From positions 1-21,569 of the IMG/VR virus record IMGVR_UViG_3300024346_000598: DNA of 21,569 nucleotides, one strand, 5' to 3'. The DNA is from a virus. A program made the position numbers and the translations under genes. Of this stretch, positions 7,008-15,339 are shown piece by piece (position 1 is the first letter of the stretch; each line of letters opens with the position of its first letter). The notes under the pieces were generated by a model. That model had not been told where the DNA came from. It saw only the letters and a program-made list of their open reading frames with translations, and searched no databases.

Positions 7008-7362
7008 CTTTTGATTTGTCATCTCTTTTCTTTTTGCTATCTATATTAGAATATTTAATACCTAACCAATCATCGGGTAATTTATTATGTATAGATTTTC
7101 CAAACTCTGTTGTTATTGTACCATCTTTTAATTTCTTTTTGAAACTGTATTCTAAACTATTTAATATTTTAATAAATTCTTCATTAGAAAATGTTGTTTT
7201 ATCACTATTTAATAATTGATATAAATCATTCTTTGTATCACTTGCCTTTCTTTTTTTCAAAAGTTCTATTTTACTCCATAGATATCTTACTTCGTCTTCT
7301 GATAATTTAAAATTATTAACACTTTCATTAATAAATTCTTCGTAATTTTGTATATTTTTCAT
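6991..7362 (-). CDS. Small charged protein with capsid-targeting-like N-terminus (internal head protein candidate)
   Basis: A 123-residue protein, very rich in Lys, Glu, Asp and Ser, helical in the middle (EDEVRYLWSKIELLKKRK) and disordered at the charged end (KKKRDDKSKEKDTE). The first 14 residues, MKNIQNYEEFINES, closely match the N-terminal capsid-targeting sequence of T4 internal proteins, ending in I-N-E where the prohead protease cuts. A small, basic, Lys-rich protein with such a tag is what a T4-type internal or core protein looks like. It lies downstream of two endonuclease genes on the same strand, 17 nt after the nearer stop. The segment before its ATG is shared with the gp15 gene. 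Packaging is an inference. Confidence 0.7.
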   Translation of the reverse strand: MKNIQNYEEFINESVNNFKLSEDEVRYLWSKIELLKKRKASDTKNDLYQLLNSDKTTFSNEEFIKILNSLEYSFKKKLKDGTITTEFGKSIHNKLPDDWLGIKYSNIDSKKKRDDKSKEKDTE

Positions 7363-7379
7363 ATAGTATATATTAATTT

Positions 7380-9032
7380 TTATCTTTTATATTCCCATCT
7401 TACTTGCCCACAATTAAATATTTTGCTATATCCTCTTTCGTACATTATCTCATTTTCTGTTTTGTTGATTGTATCATAACCATTTTTTTCCAATTTTTTC
7501 TTAGTAAAATTAGATTTGTGTAATCTACTCATATCTTTTGTCCAATAATAATCAGGTTTGTTAATATTTGTTATAACAAAACCAAGTTGTTTATATAGAT
7601 TTCCATCATATAAACGTATATCAGAAAAACTAATTATATTATCATAATTAAAATTATTTAAAAAATGTTTAAATAATTTACTACCACTTCCTACGATATT
7701 AGTATTCAATTTATTACAAAATCTTAATAGTTCTAAACGATTCCCATTCCTATTATTAGAACCAAAGCACATAAGTGATACTAATTCATCATTATAATAT
7801 AATCCTATTTTAATAGAAGATTGAGTAAATCCTTGTATATGATTTTCATTTAAAAAATTCTTAACTATTTTATTATCCTTTATTGCTCCAATACTACATT
7901 TCCTAGCATATATTTTAATGTCTGATTTATTTAATTGGTTTTTTATTATAGATTTTACTATTTCTTTTTTATTGAACCATTCATCACCCCAAATGTGTAA
8001 TAGGTGTATTCCTTTGTTGCGACAACATTCGCTTTTATTTAAATGGTAATTTCTATCTTTATTTTTTTCATTATGGTGATATAAACCGTTATGCTCAATT
8101 GCTAAATTCATAGAAGGTATATAGATGTCTAATTCTTTTCCTTCTAATATTGTTTTATCTTTTATTGCATCATCAAATCCTAATTCTAAAACAAAATTCA
8201 TTATTTCTTTTTCAGGAATTGAATCATTTTCTGCTATTGGGTAGCAATATAAACATAATGGATTATTTATTAAATGTCTATCATATAATTGGTGTAATGT
8301 TATGTCACAAATTTCTCCACATTTATAATGTTTCAATTTAAATGATAAATCTAAATATGATAATAATTCATATTCGTTATTATTTATAAGTAGTTGATAT
8401 TTACCAAATGTTGATTTTTCTCGTGTGTTTTTACTAATTTCTTTAAAATGTGATGTTTTAAATATGTTAGTATTGCCATATTTTTCATTTTTAGTTTTAT
8501 CACTTTTTAATTTAAAGTCACTTTTTAATTCTTCATTTTGAAACGGGTGTTCGTATCCTGTTTTTTCTTTGTAATTTTTTCTATATTTTGCTCTAACATC
8601 AGAGTTTTGAAATGATGATTTTGTGTTATATCTAATTATATTTGTAGTTTCTTGTTTTTCTTTTGAGTTTTCTAATTTTGCAACATTTGTAACATCATAT
8701 CTTTCTTTGCATGTATCTTCTCTTTTATCTTTTGTTTCTTGGTTAGTCGCACTACATTTATATGAGCAATATGGTCTATAGCCATCTAACCAATTTTTAT
8801 TAAAGGTTGTAGGGTTTATATTACATGTTTTACATAAAAATTCAGTTTGTTTATCATTAACAAAATACCACAATTTTTGTGGATATATCTTAATATTTGG
8901 TATATTTTTACAAAAATCATCAATTTGTGTATATAATTCTAAATATTTGTTTTTGAAAAAACTTTCTCTTAATCTCTGCGAAGAAGCTCCTCCTAAAATT
9001 TCTTGAATTTTATCTAATCTATCTTTATTCAT
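7380..9032 (-). CDS. Vsr-like free-standing homing endonuclease, copy A
   Basis: A 550-residue protein with several modules. An N-terminal region is shared with copy B (MNKDRLDKIQEILGGASSQR), followed by a zinc-finger-like C67xxC70 / C89xxxC93. Next come repeated DNA-binding-like segments (KREDTCKERYDVTNVAKLE, then YNTKSSFQN and YGNTNIFK). A second Cys pair (C260, C263) precedes a Vsr-type nuclease core: ELDIYIP (D302), LAIEHNGLYHH (E313, H320), HLLHIWGDEW (D350). This matches the Vsr-related, EDxHD homing endonuclease family known from phages. The last ~170 residues (LYYNDELVSLMCFG, LLRFCNKLNT, SFSDIRLYDGNLYKQLGF) resemble a GNAT-like domain. Such enzymes cut genomes lacking the gene and spread by repair. 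It is 11 nt downstream of copy B. Confidence 0.82.
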   Translation of the reverse strand: MNKDRLDKIQEILGGASSQRLRESFFKNKYLELYTQIDDFCKNIPNIKIYPQKLWYFVNDKQTEFLCKTCNINPTTFNKNWLDGYRPYCSYKCSATNQETKDKREDTCKERYDVTNVAKLENSKEKQETTNIIRYNTKSSFQNSDVRAKYRKNYKEKTGYEHPFQNEELKSDFKLKSDKTKNEKYGNTNIFKTSHFKEISKNTREKSTFGKYQLLINNNEYELLSYLDLSFKLKHYKCGEICDITLHQLYDRHLINNPLCLYCYPIAENDSIPEKEIMNFVLELGFDDAIKDKTILEGKELDIYIPSMNLAIEHNGLYHHNEKNKDRNYHLNKSECCRNKGIHLLHIWGDEWFNKKEIVKSIIKNQLNKSDIKIYARKCSIGAIKDNKIVKNFLNENHIQGFTQSSIKIGLYYNDELVSLMCFGSNNRNGNRLELLRFCNKLNTNIVGSGSKLFKHFLNNFNYDNIISFSDIRLYDGNLYKQLGFVITNINKPDYYWTKDMSRLHKSNFTKKKLEKNGYDTINKTENEIMYERGYSKIFNCGQVRWEYKR

Positions 9033-9043
9033 TAATATTAATT

Positions 9044-10735
9044 TTATCTTTTATATTCCCATCTAACTTGTCCACATCCCCATATTCTACTATAACCTCT
9101 TTCGTGCATTATCTCTACTTCTGTTTTATTTGGGTCATAACCATCTTTTATCAATTTTTGTTTATTAAAGGTAAATCTGTGTTTTCTTTCTAAATTTTTA
9201 CACCAAAAATAATCAGGCTTACTTAAATGTATTTTTTCAAAACCAAGAGTTTCATACATTTTACCATCAAATAGTCTAAAATCTGAATAACTTAATATAT
9301 TATTTTTAGAATAGTTATTTAAGAAATATTTAAATAACTTGCTCGATGCACCAATAACATTAGTATTTAAACGATTGCAGAACCGAATTAGTTCAAATTC
9401 TTTTTTTCTATTAGTATGTCTATATCCAAAAGTCATTAAACTAACCAATTTATCATTATAATATAAACCTAATTTAATACTTGATTGGCTATATCCTTGT
9501 ATATGATTAGTATCTAAAAATTGTCTAACTAATTTACTATCTTTAACTTCTTTTACTACACATTTCCTAGCAAATATTTTATTTTCTATCTTATTAAGTT
9601 TGTTAAGAATAATTGATTTAACTATTTCTTGTTTATATACCCATTCATCTTCCCATATATGCATCAAATGTATATCTTTTTCTTGACATTGTAATGATTT
9701 ATCTAAATGATAATTTTTATCTCTGAAATTTTCTGAATGCCAATATAAGCCATTAAATTCAATTGCTAAATTATGTTTATGTATATAAATATCTAATTCT
9801 TTTCCTTCTAAAATAGACCTATTAGTTAATTGTTCTATATTCAAAGATTCTATCCAATTAGTTAATTCCTTTTCCTTTATTGATTTTTGGTCTGATATTG
9901 GATAACATTCTGTACAAAGACATACCTCAATATCTATTCTTGATAACAATCTATTAAGTGTTATTGTAAAATTTTTATTACATTGTTTGTGTAAAAAAAC
10001 AAAATTTGAGTTTTTATAATCTTTTATATAATAGTCACTATCTATGAAGTATTCTTCATATTTGTTGAACATCTTTATATTGTTTATATTTTTGTAATCA
10101 TTCGTCTGTTGAATATATTCAAATCCTGTTTTTAATTTATTATTTATTTTTATTTCTTCTCTAAATTCTTTTGATGATAATAAATATTTTATACCATTTT
10201 TTTCAAAACATCTATCTTCTTTTATTTTTTTTATATTTTCATCTTTTGAAATATGGTCAATTCCTCTATTTTTTAATAAATTATCTGACCACTTTTTTCT
10301 CACATCAGTATTTTGGAATGAGCATTTAAAACCATATATTTCATCATTTGTAATACCCTTTTTTATTTGTGTGCTTTCTAATTTAGCAACATTTGATACT
10401 CCATATATTTCATTACATGTATCTTCTCTTTTATCTTTTGTGTCTTGGTTGGTAGCACTGCATTTATATGAGCAATATGGTCTATAACCATCTAACCAAT
10501 TCCTTAAAAATTTAGTTCTATTTATATTACATGTTTTACATAAATTATATGTTGGTATTTCATTAACATAATGCCATAATTTTTGTGGATATTTCAATTC
10601 TGAAATATCTTTACAATAATCTATTATATCCAAATGCAAAGAATTGTATTTCTTTTCAAAAAAACTTTCTCTTAATCTCTGTGAAGAAGCTCCTCCTAAT
10701 ATTTCTTGAATTTTATCTAATCTGTCTTTATTCAT
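9044..10735 (-). CDS. Vsr-like free-standing homing endonuclease, copy B
   Basis: A 563-residue paralogue of copy A with the same order of parts. Zinc-finger-like C66xxC69 / C88xxxC92 is followed by KREDTCNEIYGVSNVAKLE-type DNA-binding repeats and a second Cys cluster (C252, C274, C277). The nuclease core is ELDIYIH (D315), LAIEFNGLYWH (E326, H333) and HLMHIWEDEW (D363). The GNAT-like C-terminal region ends in GCGQVRWEYKR. The middle, residues ~130-260, differs strongly from copy A, suggesting a different target site, while the ends are nearly identical. It is the first gene of the B-A-123-residue series and starts after the ~280-base gap that follows the capsid gene. Its 3' half is closest to copy C at the window end. 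The core residues look intact, so it is probably active. Confidence 0.82.
   Translation of the reverse strand: MNKDRLDKIQEILGGASSQRLRESFFEKKYNSLHLDIIDYCKDISELKYPQKLWHYVNEIPTYNLCKTCNINRTKFLRNWLDGYRPYCSYKCSATNQDTKDKREDTCNEIYGVSNVAKLESTQIKKGITNDEIYGFKCSFQNTDVRKKWSDNLLKNRGIDHISKDENIKKIKEDRCFEKNGIKYLLSSKEFREEIKINNKLKTGFEYIQQTNDYKNINNIKMFNKYEEYFIDSDYYIKDYKNSNFVFLHKQCNKNFTITLNRLLSRIDIEVCLCTECYPISDQKSIKEKELTNWIESLNIEQLTNRSILEGKELDIYIHKHNLAIEFNGLYWHSENFRDKNYHLDKSLQCQEKDIHLMHIWEDEWVYKQEIVKSIILNKLNKIENKIFARKCVVKEVKDSKLVRQFLDTNHIQGYSQSSIKLGLYYNDKLVSLMTFGYRHTNRKKEFELIRFCNRLNTNVIGASSKLFKYFLNNYSKNNILSYSDFRLFDGKMYETLGFEKIHLSKPDYFWCKNLERKHRFTFNKQKLIKDGYDPNKTEVEIMHERGYSRIWGCGQVRWEYKR
9171..9252 (-). repeat. 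82-base identical segment shared with 21245-21326
   Basis: This stretch, encoding part of the C-terminal region of endonuclease B (around KPDYFWCKNLERKHRFTF), is base-for-base identical to 21245-21326 in copy C by direct reading. Silent sites are also identical, pointing to recent duplication or gene conversion. Confidence 0.8.
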
Positions 10736-10963
10736 TTATAATATTATTTATCTAATTATACGAAAAAAATATTAAAAGTTTTGTAAAATGTTAAAAGCAT
10801 AATTGTTTGATTATAAAGTTTTTTATATACTACAATTTTGGTTATTATCTAAATAAAAAATATAACTTTTAAAAGAAATTATATTTTAAATAAAATTTTT
10901 AAATTATTATAATAATACAATTTTTCAATTCATTTTTTTTATTTAAATTGAAAAATTTTAAAT
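10736..10963. other. AT-rich intergenic region between endonuclease B and the capsid-gene terminator
   Basis: This region of about 230 bases holds no convincing gene on either strand. On the minus strand a TATAAT-like box lies at 10755-10760, 19 nt before the endonuclease B start, without a clear -35 partner. The only strong structure is the hairpin at 10919-10957. No late TATAAATA element or TAnnTTTG box was found. Confidence 0.6.
10919..10957. repeat. AT-rich perfect inverted repeat
   Basis: AATTTTTCAATT (10919-10930) and AATTGAAAAATT (10946-10957) are perfect 12-base arms around a 15-base loop. It lies just beyond the capsid terminator in the direction of capsid transcription. It could protect an RNA 3' end, act as a weak second terminator or be a protein-binding site; its use is unknown. 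Confidence 0.6.
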
Positions 10964-10992
10964 AAAAAAAGCCCCATATAGGGGCTTTTTTT
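10964..10992 (-). terminator. Strong terminator of the major capsid gene
   Basis: AAAAAAAGCCCC / GGGGCTTTTTTT has an ATATA loop and lies 23 bases after the capsid gene stop in the minus direction. It has T-runs in both directions and so can also stop plus-strand transcription. It separates the head genes from the endonuclease genes. Confidence 0.88.
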
Positions 10993-11015
10993 ATTGATTA
11001 TCAAATATTTGACGA

Positions 11016-12830
11016 TTAAGCTAAGTTATTATTAGTATCTTTAACTAAAATAGTCATATATTGCTTTTGAGGGAAAAATCCAACTTCTGTCACTGCATAA
11101 CGAGAGCGCAATAACATTCTTGGAGCAAATGTAGCTTCTGAAATCAACTTGATGCTTTGTGCCATAAGGTATGGAACGAAAACGACACCAGGTTGGTCAG
11201 GGTTGTTTTTTCTACCAATCAAGATTCTGTTATCATTATATAACATGTAAGGGTCAACATATACAGTCAAACCTGCAACTTTACCCATAGGATATAATTG
11301 TCCGGGTGCTGATTGAGAACCGCTTTCTTTGTTCAATTCGTAATTAACACCTTCTGTTAAAACAGTTGCTAATGTACCGTTAGTTACAATGAAAGATGCG
11401 TAACCAACCCTACCTTCAGTTGCGATGTAGTTAGAAGCATTCTTAACTTTGGTAATTAAACCTCTTTGTAAAGATTGTCTTGTTTCTCCACCAGGTGCAT
11501 TAGTTTGTAAATAAGCATCAACATTATAATCAAAGATTGTAGATGCAGTATTTGGAGTAGCAGGTGCATAATTTGGAGCAGTTGTTCTGTTCAAATCACC
11601 CATTGCAAACAATTTGTTAACAATTTCTTTTGAAATAGTTTGAGATAATTCATTTACCAAAACTGATTCTAATTTAGAAACGATGTCAATACCTGTTTGA
11701 GCTTTGATATCTTCAATTTCAGTTAATTTAAGAGCAGAACTTACTTCAATTGTACCAACTTGAACTCTTTTAGTAGTGATGTTTGGTGCAATAATACCTG
11801 CGTAATATTGTTCATCTTGTTCTCTTGGCATAGCATTTAAACCATTAGAAGTAACAAATCCGAAGATATGGTCTTCCAAAGCAGAAATCAAATCAACATT
11901 AACTGTTCCTGCTGAACCTGAAACACCAAAACCAATTGTACTTGTTGCAGTATTGATAGCAAGACTTGAACCATTGTCCAATTCAAAAGCATCTTTTACA
12001 TTTTCCATTTCACCAAAAGTGTTATCTGCTGTTGCAAAAACCCAAGCTCCTTGGTTTGTAGTGTTGGTAGTTCTATATGCTTTGAACATAGGAGATTTGT
12101 CTACACGAGAAAAACCTAAAAATTCAACAGCACCTGTTTTAATGGTTGGTTCAACTAAGATACCTGCACCTGAACCTACAGTTCCTTGTGGTCTTGTAGT
12201 TGAAGCATTGTTGATAGTATAACCTGTTGCAGTACCACTAGTGTTTGCCGCTAAGTTGAAGAACATTCTGTTTGTTAAACCACCTTGAATTTCTTTTACT
12301 CCATAAGTAGTCATCAAACCTCTTAAAGTTGAAGTTAAATCAATTAAAAGAGATTGACCAATTGTATTAGCACCACTGATTTTAAATACAACAGGGTTGT
12401 AGTTTTTAGATGATTTACCATCATCATATCTATAATCAACATATACTAAGTCGATAACTGGACCTGGTGTTGGTTTAACAGCTACTAAATCCAAACCAAT
12501 TGTGTGAGCTGCAACTTTCATTGCGATTGGTAATAAATTTTGACCTAAATCTCCTGAACCTATTTTTCCACCGTTTCCGAATGAATCACCCGCAACACCT
12601 GTTCCATAACCTGTTTGACCAGGGATTGAAGAAACTGATGGTGAAATAACTGCACCCATACCTTGGATATTACCTAAGTTAGCATAGCCAACATTTTCAG
12701 TAATTTGATGATATTCAGCATATTCAGCAATCCATGCTTTTTTGCCTGCATCTGTAACGCCCAATTTTTCAAGGATACCATCCCATTTAATTGCGTTTTT
12801 TTGTAAATTAATGTTTACATTTTGTGACAT
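11016..12830 (-). CDS. gp23: Major capsid protein (T4 gp23 family)
   Basis: This 604-residue protein aligns by eye with T4 gp23. NLLPIAMKVAAHTIGLDLVAVKPTPGPVIDLVYVDYRY corresponds to the gp23 start of the mature shell fold and its VQP-x-SPTG segment (quoted in parts: LLPIAMKVAAHTIGLDLV, AVKPTPGPVIDL). Near the C-terminus GLTVYVDPYM, ILIGRKN, FVPYL and MLLRSRYAVTEVGFFP match the family's closing strands. It builds the hexamers of the head shell. The N-terminal arm contains QITE (42-45), a candidate prohead-protease site (I-T-E|N), like the T4 cut that removes about 65 residues. It is transcribed from a TATAAATA late promoter, has its own terminator, and looks less AT-rich than its neighbours, as expected for a highly expressed gene. 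It follows the protease-scaffold gene as in T4. Confidence 0.93.
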   Translation of the reverse strand: MSQNVNINLQKNAIKWDGILEKLGVTDAGKKAWIAEYAEYHQITENVGYANLGNIQGMGAVISPSVSSIPGQTGYGTGVAGDSFGNGGKIGSGDLGQNLLPIAMKVAAHTIGLDLVAVKPTPGPVIDLVYVDYRYDDGKSSKNYNPVVFKISGANTIGQSLLIDLTSTLRGLMTTYGVKEIQGGLTNRMFFNLAANTSGTATGYTINNASTTRPQGTVGSGAGILVEPTIKTGAVEFLGFSRVDKSPMFKAYRTTNTTNQGAWVFATADNTFGEMENVKDAFELDNGSSLAINTATSTIGFGVSGSAGTVNVDLISALEDHIFGFVTSNGLNAMPREQDEQYYAGIIAPNITTKRVQVGTIEVSSALKLTEIEDIKAQTGIDIVSKLESVLVNELSQTISKEIVNKLFAMGDLNRTTAPNYAPATPNTASTIFDYNVDAYLQTNAPGGETRQSLQRGLITKVKNASNYIATEGRVGYASFIVTNGTLATVLTEGVNYELNKESGSQSAPGQLYPMGKVAGLTVYVDPYMLYNDNRILIGRKNNPDQPGVVFVPYLMAQSIKLISEATFAPRMLLRSRYAVTEVGFFPQKQYMTILVKDTNNNLA

Positions 12831-12853
12831 ATTAATTGTTTTATTTTTTTTAT

Positions 12854-12900
12854 ATATTTATATCAAAAAGTGTGTTTTTTCCACTTTATGATATAAATAT
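12854..12900. promoter_or_regulatory. Long imperfect inverted repeat enclosing the capsid late promoter
   Basis: The arms 12854-12872 and 12882-12900 are 19 bases each with one mismatch, around a 9-base loop. Each arm carries a TATAAATA element in opposite orientation (minus at 12855-12862, plus at 12892-12899). There is no U-tract after it on the minus strand, so it does not look like a terminator for the upstream protease gene. Confidence 0.65.
12855..12862 (-). promoter_or_regulatory. T4-type late promoter of the capsid gene
   Basis: TATAAATA on the minus strand, 24 nt upstream of the capsid ATG. The extended sequence TATAAATATATAAA is shared exactly with the promoter before the gp4-like gene (18385-18392). 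A TTTTTGA tract precedes it. Confidence 0.7.
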
Positions 12901-12936
12901 TAGTTTTAATCTTTTAGATATATTTTTTGATATATC

Positions 12937-15237
12937 TTACAAATTTTTGAATTTATTAGAAAAGAATTCTACTTGTTCGTCAGATAGTTTATTGATATTT
13001 TCAAACGGATTTGCTGAATTTACCAAAACTTTACTTTCGTTAATTGAAGAACCTAATTTTCTTGTGTTCCAAAAATGTTCGGCTAATATAGCAGAGCTTG
13101 TATCATAGAATTTTGCTTGAGCTAAAATTGATTTTTTAGTTTTCATATCCACCTTTTCCCATAGAGATTTTATTTCGGTTGGCATGTTTACAATTAAAGT
13201 TTCCTCTGCTGAAGGTTTCCCTTTATCAAGAACTTGTTTCATAATAGATAAAACATCGTGTCTTGAATAATATCCTGTTGATTCATTCATTGCGATTTTA
13301 ACACTTTCTTGTTCGTCATTTTTCAATGATTCGAAAGATTTAATATCATCGGCTGTTATAAACTCGTAAAAGTTTGGTCTAACTACCTTAGAAGCTTCTC
13401 TTTTTTTAGCTTCTTCGATTAATTGTGAAATTTTGTCAGTAAGAGAAACTTTAGAATTTTCTTTAATGAATTTTTCAGTTTCAGATTCTTCTTCATCTGA
13501 AGAAACTTCTTTGTTTTTCTTTTTTGTATTTATATTTTCTTCTTCTTCCTCTTCGTTATTTTTTGCGAATTTTTTAAATTTTAATTCTTTTATTTTTTTA
13601 GAATTTTTAGCTTCTTGTTTAGCTTCTTTTTCTTCTTCTTCTTTATCTTTTTTATTATATTTTATGATTGTAAGATATTCATCAGCAGTTGAAATTTTAA
13701 TTTTTTCGGTTATTAATGAACCATTTTTATTAACTGAGTTAATAGATTCTGCTATGCTATTAGAATAGTCCATAGAAGTGTCTACACATTCAGAGATATA
13801 ATCTGCATATTCAATAGTAGCTTCTAAATTTTCAGCGATATATTGTGAGAAACCGATATTAGCATCTAAATTTTCACCGATATAATTAGCATAACCAATA
13901 TTGGTATCTAAATTTTCAGCGATGTATTGAGTGTATCCAATATTACTATCTAAATTTTCAGCGATGTATTGAGTGTATCCAATATTGTTATCTAAATTTT
14001 CAGCAATGTATTGAGTGTAATCAATATTTTTATCTATACCTTCTGCTAAATAATTACTATATTTGATAGTATTTGTTAAATTTTCAGCGATGTATTGAGA
14101 ATAGTCAATAGTTTTATCTAAGCTTTCTGCTAAATAATTAGTATAATCAATAGCTTTATCTAAACCTTCATATAAATAATTTGAATATTCAATAGAGTTG
14201 TTTAAATTTTCTGATAAGTAGTTAGAGAAGTCAATAGTTTTGTCTAATTCTTCTACTATGTAATTAGAAAACTCTACTAATTTTTCAGTTTTTGTTTCCA
14301 AAACTTCTGTTGATTTGATAGAGAATTCAACTTTTTCAGCCAAATAGTCAAAATATTTTTCATATTTTTTGAATTGAGAATCTATGTTTTTTTGAACAAT
14401 CTCAAATTGTGAAATCATATTTTCTTTATATTCTAATAAAGTTTCTAGTTCTTTATCGTATTTTTTAGAACCTTTTGATTCTGTGATTTTTGAAATGATT
14501 TTTGAATCATTTTCTTTTATCTGAGCAATAAGGTGTTGAGACCATTCAGATAATTGTTTTTTGGTTACCATGTCATTCTTGTTCATATTAAATAAATCAT
14601 TAGTTTTTGAGTCATCTGACAAATCAAAAATATTGATGTGTGATGATTGGTCGAATTTTGCGGCTAAGTTGCTTAAATCGTGTTTAGTAGATTCGATAAT
14701 CATGAAGTTTCCGTCATTTCTAAATCCTAAACTTTCGTTAATATTTTTAACTTGCATTCTTGCACTTGAAAACCCAGGGTCAGCAACTAAATCATAAGTA
14801 AATAATTGATTTAATTTAACTTTACCGTTAGATTCCGTAACACCTGCCGCACGAGATGATACAAATAATGGTAGTCCATCATCAACTAATGCTTTTGCAT
14901 CTTTGCCGTGATGGGTGTTCAATAATCTAATCTCACCTTCTACTCTATTTAAAGATTCATTGTAAAAAGCATTTTCAATTGTGTGTGAGATAGCTTTAAG
15001 AGAAATGTCAAAATTTTCAGGGTGGTCCATTTCACCGTAAATAACACCCCATTTTTTCTTTTCCATCATTCTTTCTAAATGTGGAACAAATTCCGTGGCT
15101 GTGTAAATTCTATTATTCCTATTCACTACATCAAAATCTGTAAAAGGTCCGCTTAAACGATAATCTTGTTTCGTTGTAGCATTCTCATTGACCTTCAAAC
15201 TGTTCCTCTGATTTTCTATTATAAGTACAGGTTTCAT
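12937..15237 (-). CDS. gp21: Prohead protease fused to repeat-rich scaffold domain (T4 gp21 plus gp22-like)
   Basis: A 766-residue protein, about 3.5 times the length of T4 gp21. Residues 1-165 are a herpesvirus/T4-type serine protease: GVIYGEMDHPE with catalytic H72, LFVSSRAAG with S127 or S128, and LFTYDLVADPGF with the likely acidic residue D149 or D153. The rest is helical. Thirteen tandem 14-residue repeats (323-504) such as YTQYIAENLDNNIG are followed by a highly charged Lys/Glu segment (528-600) and a C-terminal helical part. Every repeat contains (I/L)-x-E, the T4 prohead-protease cleavage consensus, and further sites occur at INE168, IIE182, ITE253, LAE720 and INE734. It sits between portal and capsid genes where T4 has 21 and 22, so I infer one polypeptide supplies protease and scaffold and then cuts itself up. 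No separate gp22 was found. Confidence 0.9.
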   Translation of the reverse strand: MKPVLIIENQRNSLKVNENATTKQDYRLSGPFTDFDVVNRNNRIYTATEFVPHLERMMEKKKWGVIYGEMDHPENFDISLKAISHTIENAFYNESLNRVEGEIRLLNTHHGKDAKALVDDGLPLFVSSRAAGVTESNGKVKLNQLFTYDLVADPGFSSARMQVKNINESLGFRNDGNFMIIESTKHDLSNLAAKFDQSSHINIFDLSDDSKTNDLFNMNKNDMVTKKQLSEWSQHLIAQIKENDSKIISKITESKGSKKYDKELETLLEYKENMISQFEIVQKNIDSQFKKYEKYFDYLAEKVEFSIKSTEVLETKTEKLVEFSNYIVEELDKTIDFSNYLSENLNNSIEYSNYLYEGLDKAIDYTNYLAESLDKTIDYSQYIAENLTNTIKYSNYLAEGIDKNIDYTQYIAENLDNNIGYTQYIAENLDSNIGYTQYIAENLDTNIGYANYIGENLDANIGFSQYIAENLEATIEYADYISECVDTSMDYSNSIAESINSVNKNGSLITEKIKISTADEYLTIIKYNKKDKEEEEKEAKQEAKNSKKIKELKFKKFAKNNEEEEEENINTKKKNKEVSSDEEESETEKFIKENSKVSLTDKISQLIEEAKKREASKVVRPNFYEFITADDIKSFESLKNDEQESVKIAMNESTGYYSRHDVLSIMKQVLDKGKPSAEETLIVNMPTEIKSLWEKVDMKTKKSILAQAKFYDTSSAILAEHFWNTRKLGSSINESKVLVNSANPFENINKLSDEQVEFFSNKFKNL
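13726..14271 (-). repeat. Thirteen tandem 42-base repeats encoding 14-residue units
   Basis: In-frame repeats encode residues 323-504 of the protease-scaffold protein. The consensus unit is (Y/F)(S/T)(N/Q)Y(I/L)AENLDxxI(D/G). Units 7-9 are almost identical at the DNA level, pointing to recent unit duplication. Outer units have diverged except for the hydrophobic positions and the (I/L)-x-E core at residues 329, 343, 357 and so on to 497. Fourteen residues is two heptads, so a coiled-coil rod is likely. Confidence 0.9.
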
Positions 15238-15300
15238 ATCTTATTTTTTTATTATTTTGATATATATATAAAATGATTAAACTCTGTTTTTTCTACTTAA

Positions 15301-15338
15301 AAAAAATAAGAACTCTTTTTAATGAGTTCTTATTTTTT
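15301..15338 (-). terminator. Terminator of the portal gene
   Basis: Perfect 15-base arms AAAAAATAAGAACTC / GAGTTCTTATTTTTT surround a TTTTTAAT loop. It starts one base past the portal stop codon in the minus direction and has T-runs on both sides. It separates portal transcription from the protease-scaffold gene. Confidence 0.85.
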
Positions 15339-15339
15339 G

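Noticed and set aside
11953-12222. 89-codon plus-strand frame inside the capsid gene
   Set aside because: It is antisense to the well-supported gp23 coding sequence and has no sign of its own start region or family.
13433-13768. 111-codon plus-strand frame rich in Ser and Phe
   Set aside because: It is the antisense shadow of the Lys/Glu-rich segment of the protease-scaffold gene; the composition mirrors gaa/aaa codons.
13726-14271. Regularly spaced 42-base repeats resembling a CRISPR or satellite array
   Set aside because: The repeats are in frame, without unique spacers, and encode 14-residue protein units in the scaffold domain.
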